From an uncultured Marinomonas sp. (GTDB lineage Bacteria > Pseudomonadota > Gammaproteobacteria > Pseudomonadales > Marinomonadaceae): DNA of 64,000 nt. The notes under the pieces were generated by a model. That model did not search any database. It saw nothing but the letters and a program-made list of their open reading frames with translations, and was not told the DNA's origin. The stretch is taken from NCBI GenBank assembly GCA_947493575.1, contig CANLRQ010000002.1, forward strand, positions 186,001 to 250,000, in the 5' to 3' direction. The position numbers and the translations under genes are program-made. Positions 49,447-57,083 of the stretch are shown here, in pieces. Within the stretch, counting starts at the first letter, position 1, and each line of letters opens with the position of its first letter.

Positions 49447-50109
49447 TTAGTCTCCCAAAACCAACAAGTTAGTGACGATTTCTTGAGCTTCTTTAAATTT
49501 TAGATTATTCAAAGCCGTAGATAATTTGTATGTTTCATCTCTAGATAACTGACTTAGCTCATTCTTTATTCTATTCAAAGTATTCATTGAATCCATCTTA
49601 TTCGACTGAATTTCTTTCAATAATACCTCTAGCTCCTCTCTTAAATTGCATGCATCTAATTGATGGCCAGCAGTTGTATCCTCATTAAGAGTTTGCTCAA
49701 ACTCCCTCTCTATCAATTCAATTAACAAAGGAACACAGCCCTCAGCATACGCAATTTGCTCTCGTAAAACGGCACACTCTTCAATTAACCTTATATCATC
49801 TCCATGCTTTACTCGTTGCTCTATGCTAGTGGCAGTATCAGCAATATTATAAAACCCTAATGATGAAGCAACTCCCTTTAAGGTATGCATGGACGCTTTG
49901 AATAAGCCAGAGTTAGACAAACTGCCTTTATCTTGTAATTGAGTTTGATATCGACCTAAATCACTAAGAAAGCTACTTAACGCCGTTTTATAAACACTTG
50001 TATTATGGTTAAAGCGAGCCATTACATCCAACCAAGCAATACTATGTTGCTCACAAAACGCCAGACAATCTATATTTGCTAGTTCTTCATGCTCTATCGA
50101 ACGTCCTGA
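49447..50109 (-). CDS. Hpt (histidine phosphotransfer) domain protein
   Basis: Cytoplasmic phosphotransfer protein. The Hpt helix ASMHTLKGVASSLGF contains His 76 as the phosphorylation site, from the ATG at 50109 (GAGG nine bases upstream). A longer frame from 50220 has no support. About 220 aa. The remainder is helical and charged, without other known domains. It directly precedes a REC-GGDEF gene and probably passes phosphate to it. The upstream histidine kinase is not in the window. Confidence 0.82.
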   Translation of the reverse strand, partial: SGRSIEHEELANIDCLAFCEQHSIAWLDVMARFNHNTSVYKTALSSFLSDLGRYQTQLQDKGSLSNSGLFKASMHTLKGVASSLGFYNIADTATSIEQRVKHGDDIRLIEECAVLREQIAYAEGCVPLLIELIEREFEQTLNEDTTAGHQLDACNLREELEVLLKEIQSNKMDSMNTLNRIKNELSQLSRDETYKLSTALNNLKFKEAQEIVTNLLVLGD

Positions 50110-50243
50110 CATAATTGCAAGCCTCAATAAATGGTTGAATGTATAAAAAGAAGTCCCTTTGTTAGTACAACAAACAAACACCCCAAAATAAGTATCTATC
50201 CAAATAGCAAAAACCGCCAATTTTTTTACAATTTAAGAACATC

Positions 50244-50272
50244 TTGAGGAGAGACCTTCACTTAGGTATACT
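50244..50272 (+). promoter_or_regulatory. Likely promoter of the tRNA-Arg gene
   Basis: TTGAGG (50244-50249) and TATACT (50267-50272) are separated by 17 bp, followed by the tRNA 38 bp later. Good sigma-70 spacing and position. Confidence 0.7.
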
Positions 50273-50310
50273 CTTCGCCCGTCGATTTGTAAATCATCAT
50301 ACAAGTCAAT

Positions 50311-50387
50311 GCACCCGTAGCTCAGCTGGATAGAGCGCACCCCTCCGGAGGGTGAGGCCGGAGGTTCGAATCCTCTCGGGTGTGCCA
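50311..50387 (+). tRNA. tRNA-Arg, anticodon CCG
   Basis: 77-nt cloverleaf: acceptor GCACCCG pairs with CGGGTGT (G-U end pair), D-arm GCTC/GAGC, anticodon stem CACCC/GGGTG with loop CTCCGGA (anticodon CCG, reads CGG), TPsiC loop TTCGAAT, and an encoded GCCA end. Its 3' part is duplicated at 59911-59938, marking an integration site. Confidence 0.97.
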
Positions 50388-50389
50388 AT
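50362..50389. repeat. attL-like direct repeat in the tRNA-Arg 3' end
   Basis: 28-bp stretch beginning AGGTTCGAATCCTCTCGGGT. It matches 59911-59938 at 27 of 28 positions. Integrating elements commonly use tRNA 3' ends, so this is read as the left boundary of a genomic island. Confidence 0.85.
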
Positions 50390-50465
50390 TATAAAAGTGT
50401 AAGTTATTAAATAACATGCATTTTCAATAATTTAAAAATCCCATCTTGTTTAGAATGACTACCTA

Positions 50466-50649
50466 GGGAAGGTGCGAATAAGTCCTCTTGCCTCAGCATG
50501 TGGATAAAAGCCTGCTATTCGAGGCGAGTATCGAATGTGAATAGCCGGCCTATTTTCGAGATGCTCAACAAAGAATACAGGCTTTTAGACCATGCCCTGC
50601 GGGTCTTCCAGAGAAAACGTCACATTGCGTTACGACTCTTTGAAAGGTA
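50466..50649. mobile_element. IS5-family end fragment
   Basis: Starts GGGAAGGTGCGAATAAGTCC, close to the IS5 group terminal repeat (GGAAGGTGCGAACAAGTCC as I recall it). The following 180 bp contain one 51-codon frame (50498-50653, plus strand) that I do not recognise. It stops at the IS30-like fragment. No IS5 transposase is present. Confidence 0.55.
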
Positions 50650-51201
50650 TTAACATTCCTGCAGAATCGTGCCTTGTTTGCCTAAAACGGTATCGACCTC
50701 CCAGTCGCCAAAACGTTGTTTGGTATCCACTATCTCAGGGCGTGCTTCGATGCCAATTCGATTAGGAATTATGACCCGTTTGGCACGACTTCCTTTTCGG
50801 TATTGCCTGCCGTTATGCCGTAAGTTTTTATAGAGCTTACCGCCTTGGCGCTTATCTCTTTGCACATAACCATAGATCCATTCATGACTGACAGGTAAGC
50901 CAATTAAGTGGCTTACACCTGATATTTGTTCGGGGCTCCACTTTAACGATAGAGCAAACTCGACATAATCGATGATCTTCTGTGATATCTGACGTTTCGC
51001 TGCATGGTATCGTCGATATTGAGCGCGCCGCTGTGCAATATCCGGTTCATAATACCCATCAATAGAGTGTCGCCTAATCTCTCGACTAACGCTTGAGTGG
51101 CTTACTTTCAGTCGCCGGCCAATTTCTCTGTAACTCAAACGCTCGGACAAATAGGCCTGAATCTGGTATCGTTGTCCTTCGATCAACTGCTTATAGCTCA
51201 T
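50650..51201 (-). pseudogene. IS30-family transposase fragment
   Basis: 183 residues: MSYKQLIEGQRYQIQAYLS, then an HTH region LSYREIGRRLKVSHSSVSREIRRH and the WSPEQISG motif. The frame reaches the first catalytic Asp region (GDWEVDTVLGKQGT) and then runs into unrelated sequence (ILQEC, stop). The remaining DDE residues are missing, so no active transposase is made. Full IS30 transposases are about 320-380 aa. Confidence 0.9.
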
Positions 51202-51305
51202 GGTAATGCTCTAATTGTTTGGCGACGTTAGAATACCACCTATGGGCAGTTGATCTCTCGCCACCTACTCAACCATGAGTGGTGCACTTATTATCTGAAT
51301 TTGCG
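50650..51305 (-). mobile_element. IS30-family element, 3' truncated
   Basis: Contains the N-terminal part of an IS30 transposase gene and a terminal sequence at 51279-51305 (GTGGTGCACTTATTATCTGA, ending in AATTTGCG) resembling the solo end at 59391. The left side is cut off by the IS5-like fragment. Probably immobile. Confidence 0.75.
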
Positions 51306-51335
51306 GTGCTATTTTTTATTGTGGGTTTTAATAGA

Positions 51336-52295
51336 TTAATTGGAGATCCAATAGGGCATTTCTATAGAATCTAAAAAGCCTTTTGCTTCAGCGCCTTGAA
51401 GAAGGGATAGTGTTGATATAATACCAGCGTTAATGCAGCTCGGTGCGGCAACAGTAACGCTTCTAGGCGCATTGCTCACAGGCCATCCAGTAGTTGGATT
51501 GAGAACATGAGAGTAGCGAATACCGTTTTTTAAGAGAAAACGTTGGCTATCCCCTGATGTGGCCAATGCCCCAGATGAGAGTGCAATAATGTGATCAGCG
51601 CTTGTTGCGTCTTTAATCGACTCAATACCGACTTTCCAGCTTTCCCCGTTGAGTCTTCGACCATTACATGCAAGATCCCCCCCGCAATTGATTAAAATAG
51701 CAGCCTGAGTTTTTGCAAAGATTTCACAGCAATAAACCAGCATTTTATCCACAGCGTACTCCTTGCCTATTCCTCCAAAGTCCAGCTCCATGCCAGTAGG
51801 CATTTTCAATCTGTCTGGCCTATGAAGCTCCCATCCCAATTTTGTCCAACCTACCAGCGGAAGTAATGAGTCGATACTGGCTTGTGACGGCAGTTTATCG
51901 CTACCGTTAAAACGCCAGATACGTCGTAAAATACCAGAGGTAATATCAAACAGTCCGGCAGACGCATGATACGCATGATTGGCAAAAATCATTAATTGCG
52001 TTGTTTCATGATCTAGGTTTTGCCATTGTTCTGGCTTTGAATGAATAGCGGTAAAAGTATTGCTGTCTTGATAGCGGCTGAATTTATGCTCAATTCTCCA
52101 AGCCTCAATAATGGCACTTTTTGCGGCCTCTTTGACTAAATGAAGGGTTTCACATTCGATGAGTATTGAGCAGTTGCTTGCCATGCACTCAAATTCAACT
52201 TTATAGCAGAAGGCGCTTTCTTGATATAAGCGAGGAGTAGGATGATTGCCTTGATTACATGATGATTGTATGACGATCTCTTCAATAAAAATCAT
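51336..52295 (-). CDS. apbE: ApbE-like FAD:protein FMN transferase without signal peptide
   Basis: 319 aa. ApbE landmarks are FECMASNCSILIECE (the F-x-M-x-T-like start), ANHAYHASAGLFDITSGILRRIWRF near residue 105, MELDFGGIGKEYAVDKM near 170, ILINCGGDLAC near 200, and ALATSGDSQRFLLKNG...HVLNPTTGWPV near 245-275, where Mg/FAD ligands sit in the family. Typical ApbE is exported. Here no signal peptide or lipobox is visible, so it may act in the cytoplasm. It is the last gene of the tlpA-DUF4266-DUF3570-apbE run, separated from DUF3570 by 79 nt with a hairpin. Confidence 0.9.
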   Translation of the reverse strand: MIFIEEIVIQSSCNQGNHPTPRLYQESAFCYKVEFECMASNCSILIECETLHLVKEAAKSAIIEAWRIEHKFSRYQDSNTFTAIHSKPEQWQNLDHETTQLMIFANHAYHASAGLFDITSGILRRIWRFNGSDKLPSQASIDSLLPLVGWTKLGWELHRPDRLKMPTGMELDFGGIGKEYAVDKMLVYCCEIFAKTQAAILINCGGDLACNGRRLNGESWKVGIESIKDATSADHIIALSSGALATSGDSQRFLLKNGIRYSHVLNPTTGWPVSNAPRSVTVAAPSCINAGIISTLSLLQGAEAKGFLDSIEMPYWISN

Positions 52296-52341
52296 GGTAT
52301 CTCATAAAAACCTTCTTGCTGGTAAAAACTTTAGTAAGTAT

Positions 52342-52368
52342 AGGCCCTCGATGGATTACCGAGGGCCT
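52342..52368. promoter_or_regulatory. Hairpin between DUF3570 and apbE genes
   Basis: A perfect 9-bp stem AGGCCCTCG/CGAGGGCCT with a 9-nt loop. No strong T-run on the minus strand, so it may be a weak attenuator that lowers apbE expression relative to the upstream genes. Confidence 0.6.
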
Positions 52369-52374
52369 CGCATA

Positions 52375-53685
52375 TTAAAATTTATAGCCGATCATAAGAA
52401 TGACGGCATCTAGACTAGGGTACAGGTCTTGTTTTGTCAGTTTTCCATATCCTTGATCACCACTACTTTCTTGGTGATACAGAGAAACACGGGTGTAAAA
52501 TTCGGTATCATCTGCAAATTGATAGCCGTATTTCAATCCAATGGTATAGGTATCTAAATCACCTAAACGGTAATCGGCACTGGCAAATTCGTTATTTGTG
52601 TAGCCACTCGCATTTAAGTAACGATGGTAGAAATCGGCTTTGCTTTGAGTATACCAACGAAGTTGTGGTTCTAAATACTGTTTATCAAAACGGAAACGAT
52701 ATTTTGCATCAATTGTATGTGAATTAATGCCCCAATCATCAAACATATAACGATAGCTAAGATCTAGGATGTCGTTGTTATCTAGCTGATATTTTGTCTG
52801 CCAGTAAAGACTTTGTTTTAAGCGTGAGTCCGGCCGGTTTTCATAGAGATAGAGGTTTCGGCCATTACTTTGGAAATTGCCTCCATAGTTTGCTCCAGCA
52901 GTATCATCAATAACAGAGACAATTTTATAGGGGTCTGTTAGATAACCTGAGCTGGTACTTAGCCCATAGTTAAACTGCATAATGGTTTTGCGGTTTATGA
53001 CCTGAGTAATCCCAAATACCGTATCTACCAAGCTTTTACTGTCAGAATCTTGGCGCTGTGAGAATTCATTGTTGTTAGTGTTCTCTGGAACTTGGAATAA
53101 CGTGGTTGGAACACCACCAACTGGATTAAGAGTGTCATTTGACAGGTTTAATCCCATTGTTAATGTGGTGTTTTTTTGGTTGAAATAGCGAGATAAGCTG
53201 CCATTTACACCGAGTGATTGATAGTCATATTCTTTTGAAAAATAGCCACCAACACCATAGGCCCAGTCACGAGAGAGAGGCGCTGACCAGTTTGCAGAAA
53301 GAGCAAGGCGAGTATCTTTAAAGGTGTCGTCTAATGGTTGTTGGTTCGCCTCTGCAGTGTAAGTTCCATTACCTGAAGGGCTAGTAAAGGTTTGGATTTG
53401 ATCACTTGGCGTAGCTCCGTTAGGTGATGCACCAGTAAGGGTATCGGCCGCAATTTTTATATTAAGCTTTGTCTCTTCATCGTAGTTTTTTGTGGCACTA
53501 ATAACTGGTTCTGCCGCGGATACTCGGCTGTCCGTCTCGGAATACAGTAGAAATGCGGCATCCACATCCCAACTATTATTGCCGGCATTTGCATTTGTTG
53601 CCAATCCACCAATAAGAGCACAACTGGCCGCTGTCAGTAAGCTAGCCAATTCTTTATTTTTTTGTTTTGTTTTAGTTACAGCCAC
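52375..53685 (-). CDS. DUF3570 beta-rich outer-membrane-type protein
   Basis: About 436 aa from a GTG at 53685. A signal peptide (TKTKQKNKELASLLTAASCALIGGLATNANA) precedes many alternating strands ending in an aromatic C terminus (SLDAVILMIGYKF), as in outer-membrane barrels. Residues ALSANWSAPLSRDWAYGVGGYFSKEYDYQSLGVNG match DUF3570. I prefer the GTG because GGAGG, eight bases upstream, lies in the glycine codons of the DUF4266 gene, whose stop it overlaps. A distal ATG at 53748 lacks a ribosome site. Function unknown. Confidence 0.88.
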   Translation of the reverse strand: MAVTKTKQKNKELASLLTAASCALIGGLATNANAGNNSWDVDAAFLLYSETDSRVSAAEPVISATKNYDEETKLNIKIAADTLTGASPNGATPSDQIQTFTSPSGNGTYTAEANQQPLDDTFKDTRLALSANWSAPLSRDWAYGVGGYFSKEYDYQSLGVNGSLSRYFNQKNTTLTMGLNLSNDTLNPVGGVPTTLFQVPENTNNNEFSQRQDSDSKSLVDTVFGITQVINRKTIMQFNYGLSTSSGYLTDPYKIVSVIDDTAGANYGGNFQSNGRNLYLYENRPDSRLKQSLYWQTKYQLDNNDILDLSYRYMFDDWGINSHTIDAKYRFRFDKQYLEPQLRWYTQSKADFYHRYLNASGYTNNEFASADYRLGDLDTYTIGLKYGYQFADDTEFYTRVSLYHQESSGDQGYGKLTKQDLYPSLDAVILMIGYKF

Positions 53686-53896
53686 AGCCACCACCTCCGA
53701 AACCTTGTCCGCCACTGCTGGCTTCTTTACTGAAATAGATATGATCATTCAAGCTACTTTCGATTGGATCACTAATCAGATTCATTTCCTGTTGCGCAAG
53801 AATGTCTCTTTCCCATGGCTTTACGCCAGTATTACTGCAGCCAACTATTGCCATTGATAGGGCAATTAAGCTGAATAAACTTACGATCTTTTGCAT
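53672..53896 (-). CDS. DUF4266 small lipoprotein with CGC tail
   Basis: 74 aa. The signal peptide ends in a lipobox (SMAIVGC, Cys about residue 20). The mature part has the DUF4266 pattern KPWERDILAQQEM...DPIESSLNDHIYFSKEASSGGQG, ending in GGGGCGCN. The two C-terminal cysteines resemble a metal- or thiol-exchange site. AGGGG lies 8 bases before the ATG. It overlaps DUF3570 by 14 nt and starts 12 nt after tlpA. Function unknown. The pairing with DUF3570 and ApbE is one I recall from other proteobacteria. Confidence 0.9.
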   Translation of the reverse strand: MQKIVSLFSLIALSMAIVGCSNTGVKPWERDILAQQEMNLISDPIESSLNDHIYFSKEASSGGQGFGGGGCGCN

Positions 53897-53908
53897 AGGT
53901 TATTCCCC

Positions 53909-54436
53909 TTATTCTGCTAGTAGTTCGATGATTTCAGACTCATAATTCATGGTCTCTTTAGAATGGAAGCCAATGTGCGTTGATCTTATTCGACCTTGGC
54001 GATCAATTAAAAAACTCGTCGGCATACCAATAACGCCAAAGTCTTCTGGTAGCTTTGCATCCGTGTCAAACAGTACGCTAAACCCCGGCTTAAATTTCTG
54101 TAAATAGTCTAAGGCTTGGTCTCGTTCTTGATCCAAATTAATAGCGACTATCTTTAAGCCTTGATCCTTATATTTTGCTTGTATGTTGGTCATCCAAGGA
54201 AAGGATTCTCGGCAAGGTCCACACCATGATGCCCAAAAATCAACGAGCAAAACCTGACCTTTTTCCATGTAAAGCGATATCAGTGTATTGCTCTGGTAAG
54301 CCGGTAAAGTGACTTCTAAATGAGGGGCTGAGACAGCCTTGTTAACAGGTATTAATTCTGCGGCAAATAACGCAGGAGAAAAAACAATACTGTTCAATGC
54401 AATTATGCTAAAGATGCGTTGCAGACGTTTAGTCAT
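53909..54436 (-). CDS. TlpA/ResA-like periplasmic thioredoxin
   Basis: 175 aa with a signal peptide ending at ALFAA. The thioredoxin fold has the active site DFWASWCGPCRESFP (CxxC near residues 72-75) and the cis-Pro segment GVIGMPTSFLIDRQGRI near 138. Such proteins reduce specific envelope disulfides and take electrons from DsbD-type reductases, and a dsbD gene lies directly divergent. It is the first gene of the four-gene arm. The PmrA-type box lies 47-63 bp upstream of its start. Confidence 0.93.
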   Translation of the reverse strand: MTKRLQRIFSIIALNSIVFSPALFAAELIPVNKAVSAPHLEVTLPAYQSNTLISLYMEKGQVLLVDFWASWCGPCRESFPWMTNIQAKYKDQGLKIVAINLDQERDQALDYLQKFKPGFSVLFDTDAKLPEDFGVIGMPTSFLIDRQGRIRSTHIGFHSKETMNYESEIIELLAE

Positions 54437-54482
54437 GAGTTCTTCCAGTTAATAATTCCTTGATTCATAGTAGTGGATGATT

Positions 54483-54499
54483 CTTAAGGAAAGATTAAG
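54483..54499. promoter_or_regulatory. PmrA/QseB-type response-regulator box between tlpA and dsbD
   Basis: On the minus strand the sequence is CTTAATCTTTCCTTAAG, i.e. CTTAAT-N5-CTTAAG, which fits the YTTAAK-N5-YTTAAK direct repeat bound by PmrA/QseB regulators. It lies in the 146-nt divergent gap, and a QseB-type regulator is encoded 1.9 kb away in the same cluster. Self-control is therefore likely. Confidence 0.75.
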
Positions 54500-54582
54500 G
54501 TAGAAAATGTCTGACATAAGCTTCTCTTAAACTTTGTTACTTATAGTGATCCTATTTACGTAACATTCAGGAGCACTTAGTG

Positions 54583-56403
54583 ATGACGTTTCCCCTACTG
54601 TTTTCCCTATTAGGTAGTAAGTCCATTAAATGGCTGATATTTTCTTGTTTAACCGTCTTTTTGACGAATCAAACGTGGGCGGAGAGTGCATTTTTAAAAC
54701 CATCAGAAGCCTTTAAGTTACAGGTAAACGAGGTAACAAAAGAGCTGCAATGGACCATAGCCGACGGCTATTATCTATATGAATCTAGAGTCAAGGCGTC
54801 ATTAACGGAGGATAAAGAGACTCCCGTTTCATTTCGTTTTTTAACTCAATCGGTTGAAAAAAATGATCCGAATTTTGGTTTGGTGACTGTTTTTCATGAC
54901 CGTATGGCAATTGTCTTTGATGATCTGCCTGCAGGGGTGAAAGACATTAAATTATCCTATCAAGGTTGCGCGGATGCAGGTCTTTGTTATCCACCTCAAA
55001 CTCGCATACTTTCATTTAACAATAATCAAACTGTTGCTAAGCCCATAATGAAGTCTGTAGCCAAGCCTCTCGATTCCGCCGCAACATTATCTACTGAGGG
55101 AGAAGAGAGCCAGCTGGCAAAATTGCTATTAGACGGCGATCGTTTTTGGGTGCTAGTAACTTTTTTTGTCTTGGGACTTGGGCTTACGTTTACCCCTTGT
55201 GTGTTGCCTATGATTCCAATATTAGCGGGCATTATTGCAGGTCAATCGACAAACATTACGGCTAAAAAAGGCTTTTTCTTATCCCTTTCTTATGTATTAG
55301 GTATGTCATTTTCATACACCACGGCCGGTGTCTTAGTCGGTATTTTTGGCGCTCAGTTAAACCTGCAAGCGATTTTTCAAACCCCCAGTGTGTTAATCGG
55401 TTTTAGCGTTTTATTTGTCCTATTGTCTTTATCTATGTTTGGTTTTTATGAGTTGCAGTTGCCTATGTTTCTGCGAGACAGGCTAGATAAACTCAGTCAG
55501 AAAAGTGTTGGTGGCCCTTATCTTGGGATAGCTATCATGGGGGCGATTTCGGCATTGATTGTATCGCCTTGCGTTTCAGCCCCATTAGCTGGGGCGTTAA
55601 TTTATATCAGTACGACCGGCGATGCAGTACTTGGAGGAAGTGTATTGTTTGTTATGAGCTTAGGGATGGGTGTGCCTTTACTACTGGTTGGTTTAGGCGG
55701 TGGTAAGTATTTACCAAAAGCAGGCATGTGGATGATGCAAGTGAAAGCCTTGTTTGGGGTAATACTCCTTGCTGTGGCCATCGCTTTAGTGTCCCGTATT
55801 CTGTCTGACAGTATTAGTATTTATCTTTGGGCAACACTGTGCATTCTTTACGCGGTGCAGCTTTCTCCTTTTCAAACCGTGTCAAATGGTTGGGGCAAAA
55901 TTCGCCAAGGCCTTGCGTTCATTTTATTTATTTATGGTATGGCATTATTGTCTTCTGGATTGGCTGGAAAACCGAATTTAGAGCAACCATTAGCTTACCT
56001 TTCTGTGTCTGCTTCAAATGAAATAAATATTGAGCAAGTGTCTTTGTTTAACCGTATAGAAGAGGTAAGCGTTCTTGACGCTACTATGTTACAGGCGTCA
56101 AAAGAAGGTAAGTCGGTTGTTGTGGATATGTATGCGGATTGGTGTACGGCGTGCTTAGTAATGGAAAAAGAGGTGTTTAACAAAAGTGAGCTGCAGCGTT
56201 ACGCTAACGAGATAGTTTTCTTACAGCTTGATTTGACAAAAAATACCTCACAACAACAGACATTTCTCTCAAAATATGGGGTATTTGGGCCGCCAACTCT
56301 GCTATTCTTTTCATCTGATGGTGACTTAGTCAATATACGTCAAGGTGAGATTGGGCTTGAATCCTTTAAAGAGTCTCTTCAATCAACTTTGGCGGCCTTA
56401 TGA
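54583..56403 (+). CDS. dsbD: Thiol:disulfide interchange protein DsbD
   Basis: Membrane electron carrier moving reductant from cytoplasmic thioredoxin to the periplasm. Signal peptide, then an alpha domain with YQGCADAGLCYPP near residue 129, a membrane domain with the paired cysteines in LTFTPCVLPMIP near 206 and LIVSPCVSAPL near 327, and a gamma thioredoxin domain with YADWCTACLVME near 525. About 606 aa. AGGAG precedes GTG (54580) and ATG (54583), either possible. The stop overlaps the response regulator start by 4 nt. Confidence 0.96.
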   Translation: MTFPLLFSLLGSKSIKWLIFSCLTVFLTNQTWAESAFLKPSEAFKLQVNEVTKELQWTIADGYYLYESRVKASLTEDKETPVSFRFLTQSVEKNDPNFGLVTVFHDRMAIVFDDLPAGVKDIKLSYQGCADAGLCYPPQTRILSFNNNQTVAKPIMKSVAKPLDSAATLSTEGEESQLAKLLLDGDRFWVLVTFFVLGLGLTFTPCVLPMIPILAGIIAGQSTNITAKKGFFLSLSYVLGMSFSYTTAGVLVGIFGAQLNLQAIFQTPSVLIGFSVLFVLLSLSMFGFYELQLPMFLRDRLDKLSQKSVGGPYLGIAIMGAISALIVSPCVSAPLAGALIYISTTGDAVLGGSVLFVMSLGMGVPLLLVGLGGGKYLPKAGMWMMQVKALFGVILLAVAIALVSRILSDSISIYLWATLCILYAVQLSPFQTVSNGWGKIRQGLAFILFIYGMALLSSGLAGKPNLEQPLAYLSVSASNEINIEQVSLFNRIEEVSVLDATMLQASKEGKSVVVDMYADWCTACLVMEKEVFNKSELQRYANEIVFLQLDLTKNTSQQQTFLSKYGVFGPPTLLFFSSDGDLVNIRQGEIGLESFKESLQSTLAAL

Positions 56404-57083
56404 AAGAAGGAATAGGTTTGCGAATACTTGTTGTAGAAGACGATGTCTCTTTGGCGGACGGTCTAGTGACAGCCTTAAAAAGAGAAGGATATACAGTGGA
56501 TCTCTTACATGATGGCATTCACGCTATTGAGGCGCTGTCTAATGAAGTTTTTGATCTGGTTGTATTAGATTTAGGGTTACCTCGACTTGATGGATTGGCC
56601 GTATTAAAGCAGATTAGATTAAATAACAATTCCGTTCCCGTGCTAATTCTTACTGCCAGAGATGCTCTAGAAGATAGGGTCGCAGGCTTAGATTTAGGTG
56701 CGGATGATTACTTAATTAAACCATTTGATGTTGTTGAGTTGAAAGCGCGGGCGCGAGCCTTATTACGACGCAGTTACGGACGTGCTATAAGTGAAATTCA
56801 TTACAAGGAATTGGTATTATTCCCATCCAGTCATAAAGTAACTTATCAAGATAAAGACGTTAATTTAACACGCAGAGAATACTCATTATTGCATGAATTG
56901 GTCAGTCAGCCTGGACATGTTTTCACCAGAGATGTGTTGCAACAACTGATGTATGGCTGGGGAGACGATGTAGAGAGTAATGCTCTAGAGGTTCATATTC
57001 ATCACTTACGTAAAAAGTTGTTCCCCGATTTGATTCGAACAATACGAGGCATTGGCTATGTGGTCGATCAAGACGTGGGGTAA
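56400..57083 (+). CDS. OmpR-family response regulator, QseB/PmrA-like
   Basis: 227 aa: receiver with DD pocket (VVEDDVSLADGL), phospho-Asp in LVVLDLGLPRLDG near residue 57, LTARDALEDRVAGLDLGADDYLIKPFD, then a winged-helix domain (LTRREYSLLHELVSQPGHVFTRDVLQQL...NALEVHIHHLRKKL). The ATG overlaps the dsbD stop (ATGA) and the kinase gene starts inside its 3' end. This points to control of the redox genes, supported by the box at 54483. Confidence 0.95.
   Translation: MKEGIGLRILVVEDDVSLADGLVTALKREGYTVDLLHDGIHAIEALSNEVFDLVVLDLGLPRLDGLAVLKQIRLNNNSVPVLILTARDALEDRVAGLDLGADDYLIKPFDVVELKARARALLRRSYGRAISEIHYKELVLFPSSHKVTYQDKDVNLTRREYSLLHELVSQPGHVFTRDVLQQLMYGWGDDVESNALEVHIHHLRKKLFPDLIRTIRGIGYVVDQDVG

Noticed and set aside
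50251..50266. MITE remnant (GAGACCTTCACTTAGG) in the tRNA-Arg promoter
   Set aside because: Only about ten bases match and it lies in a normal promoter spacer. Probably chance.
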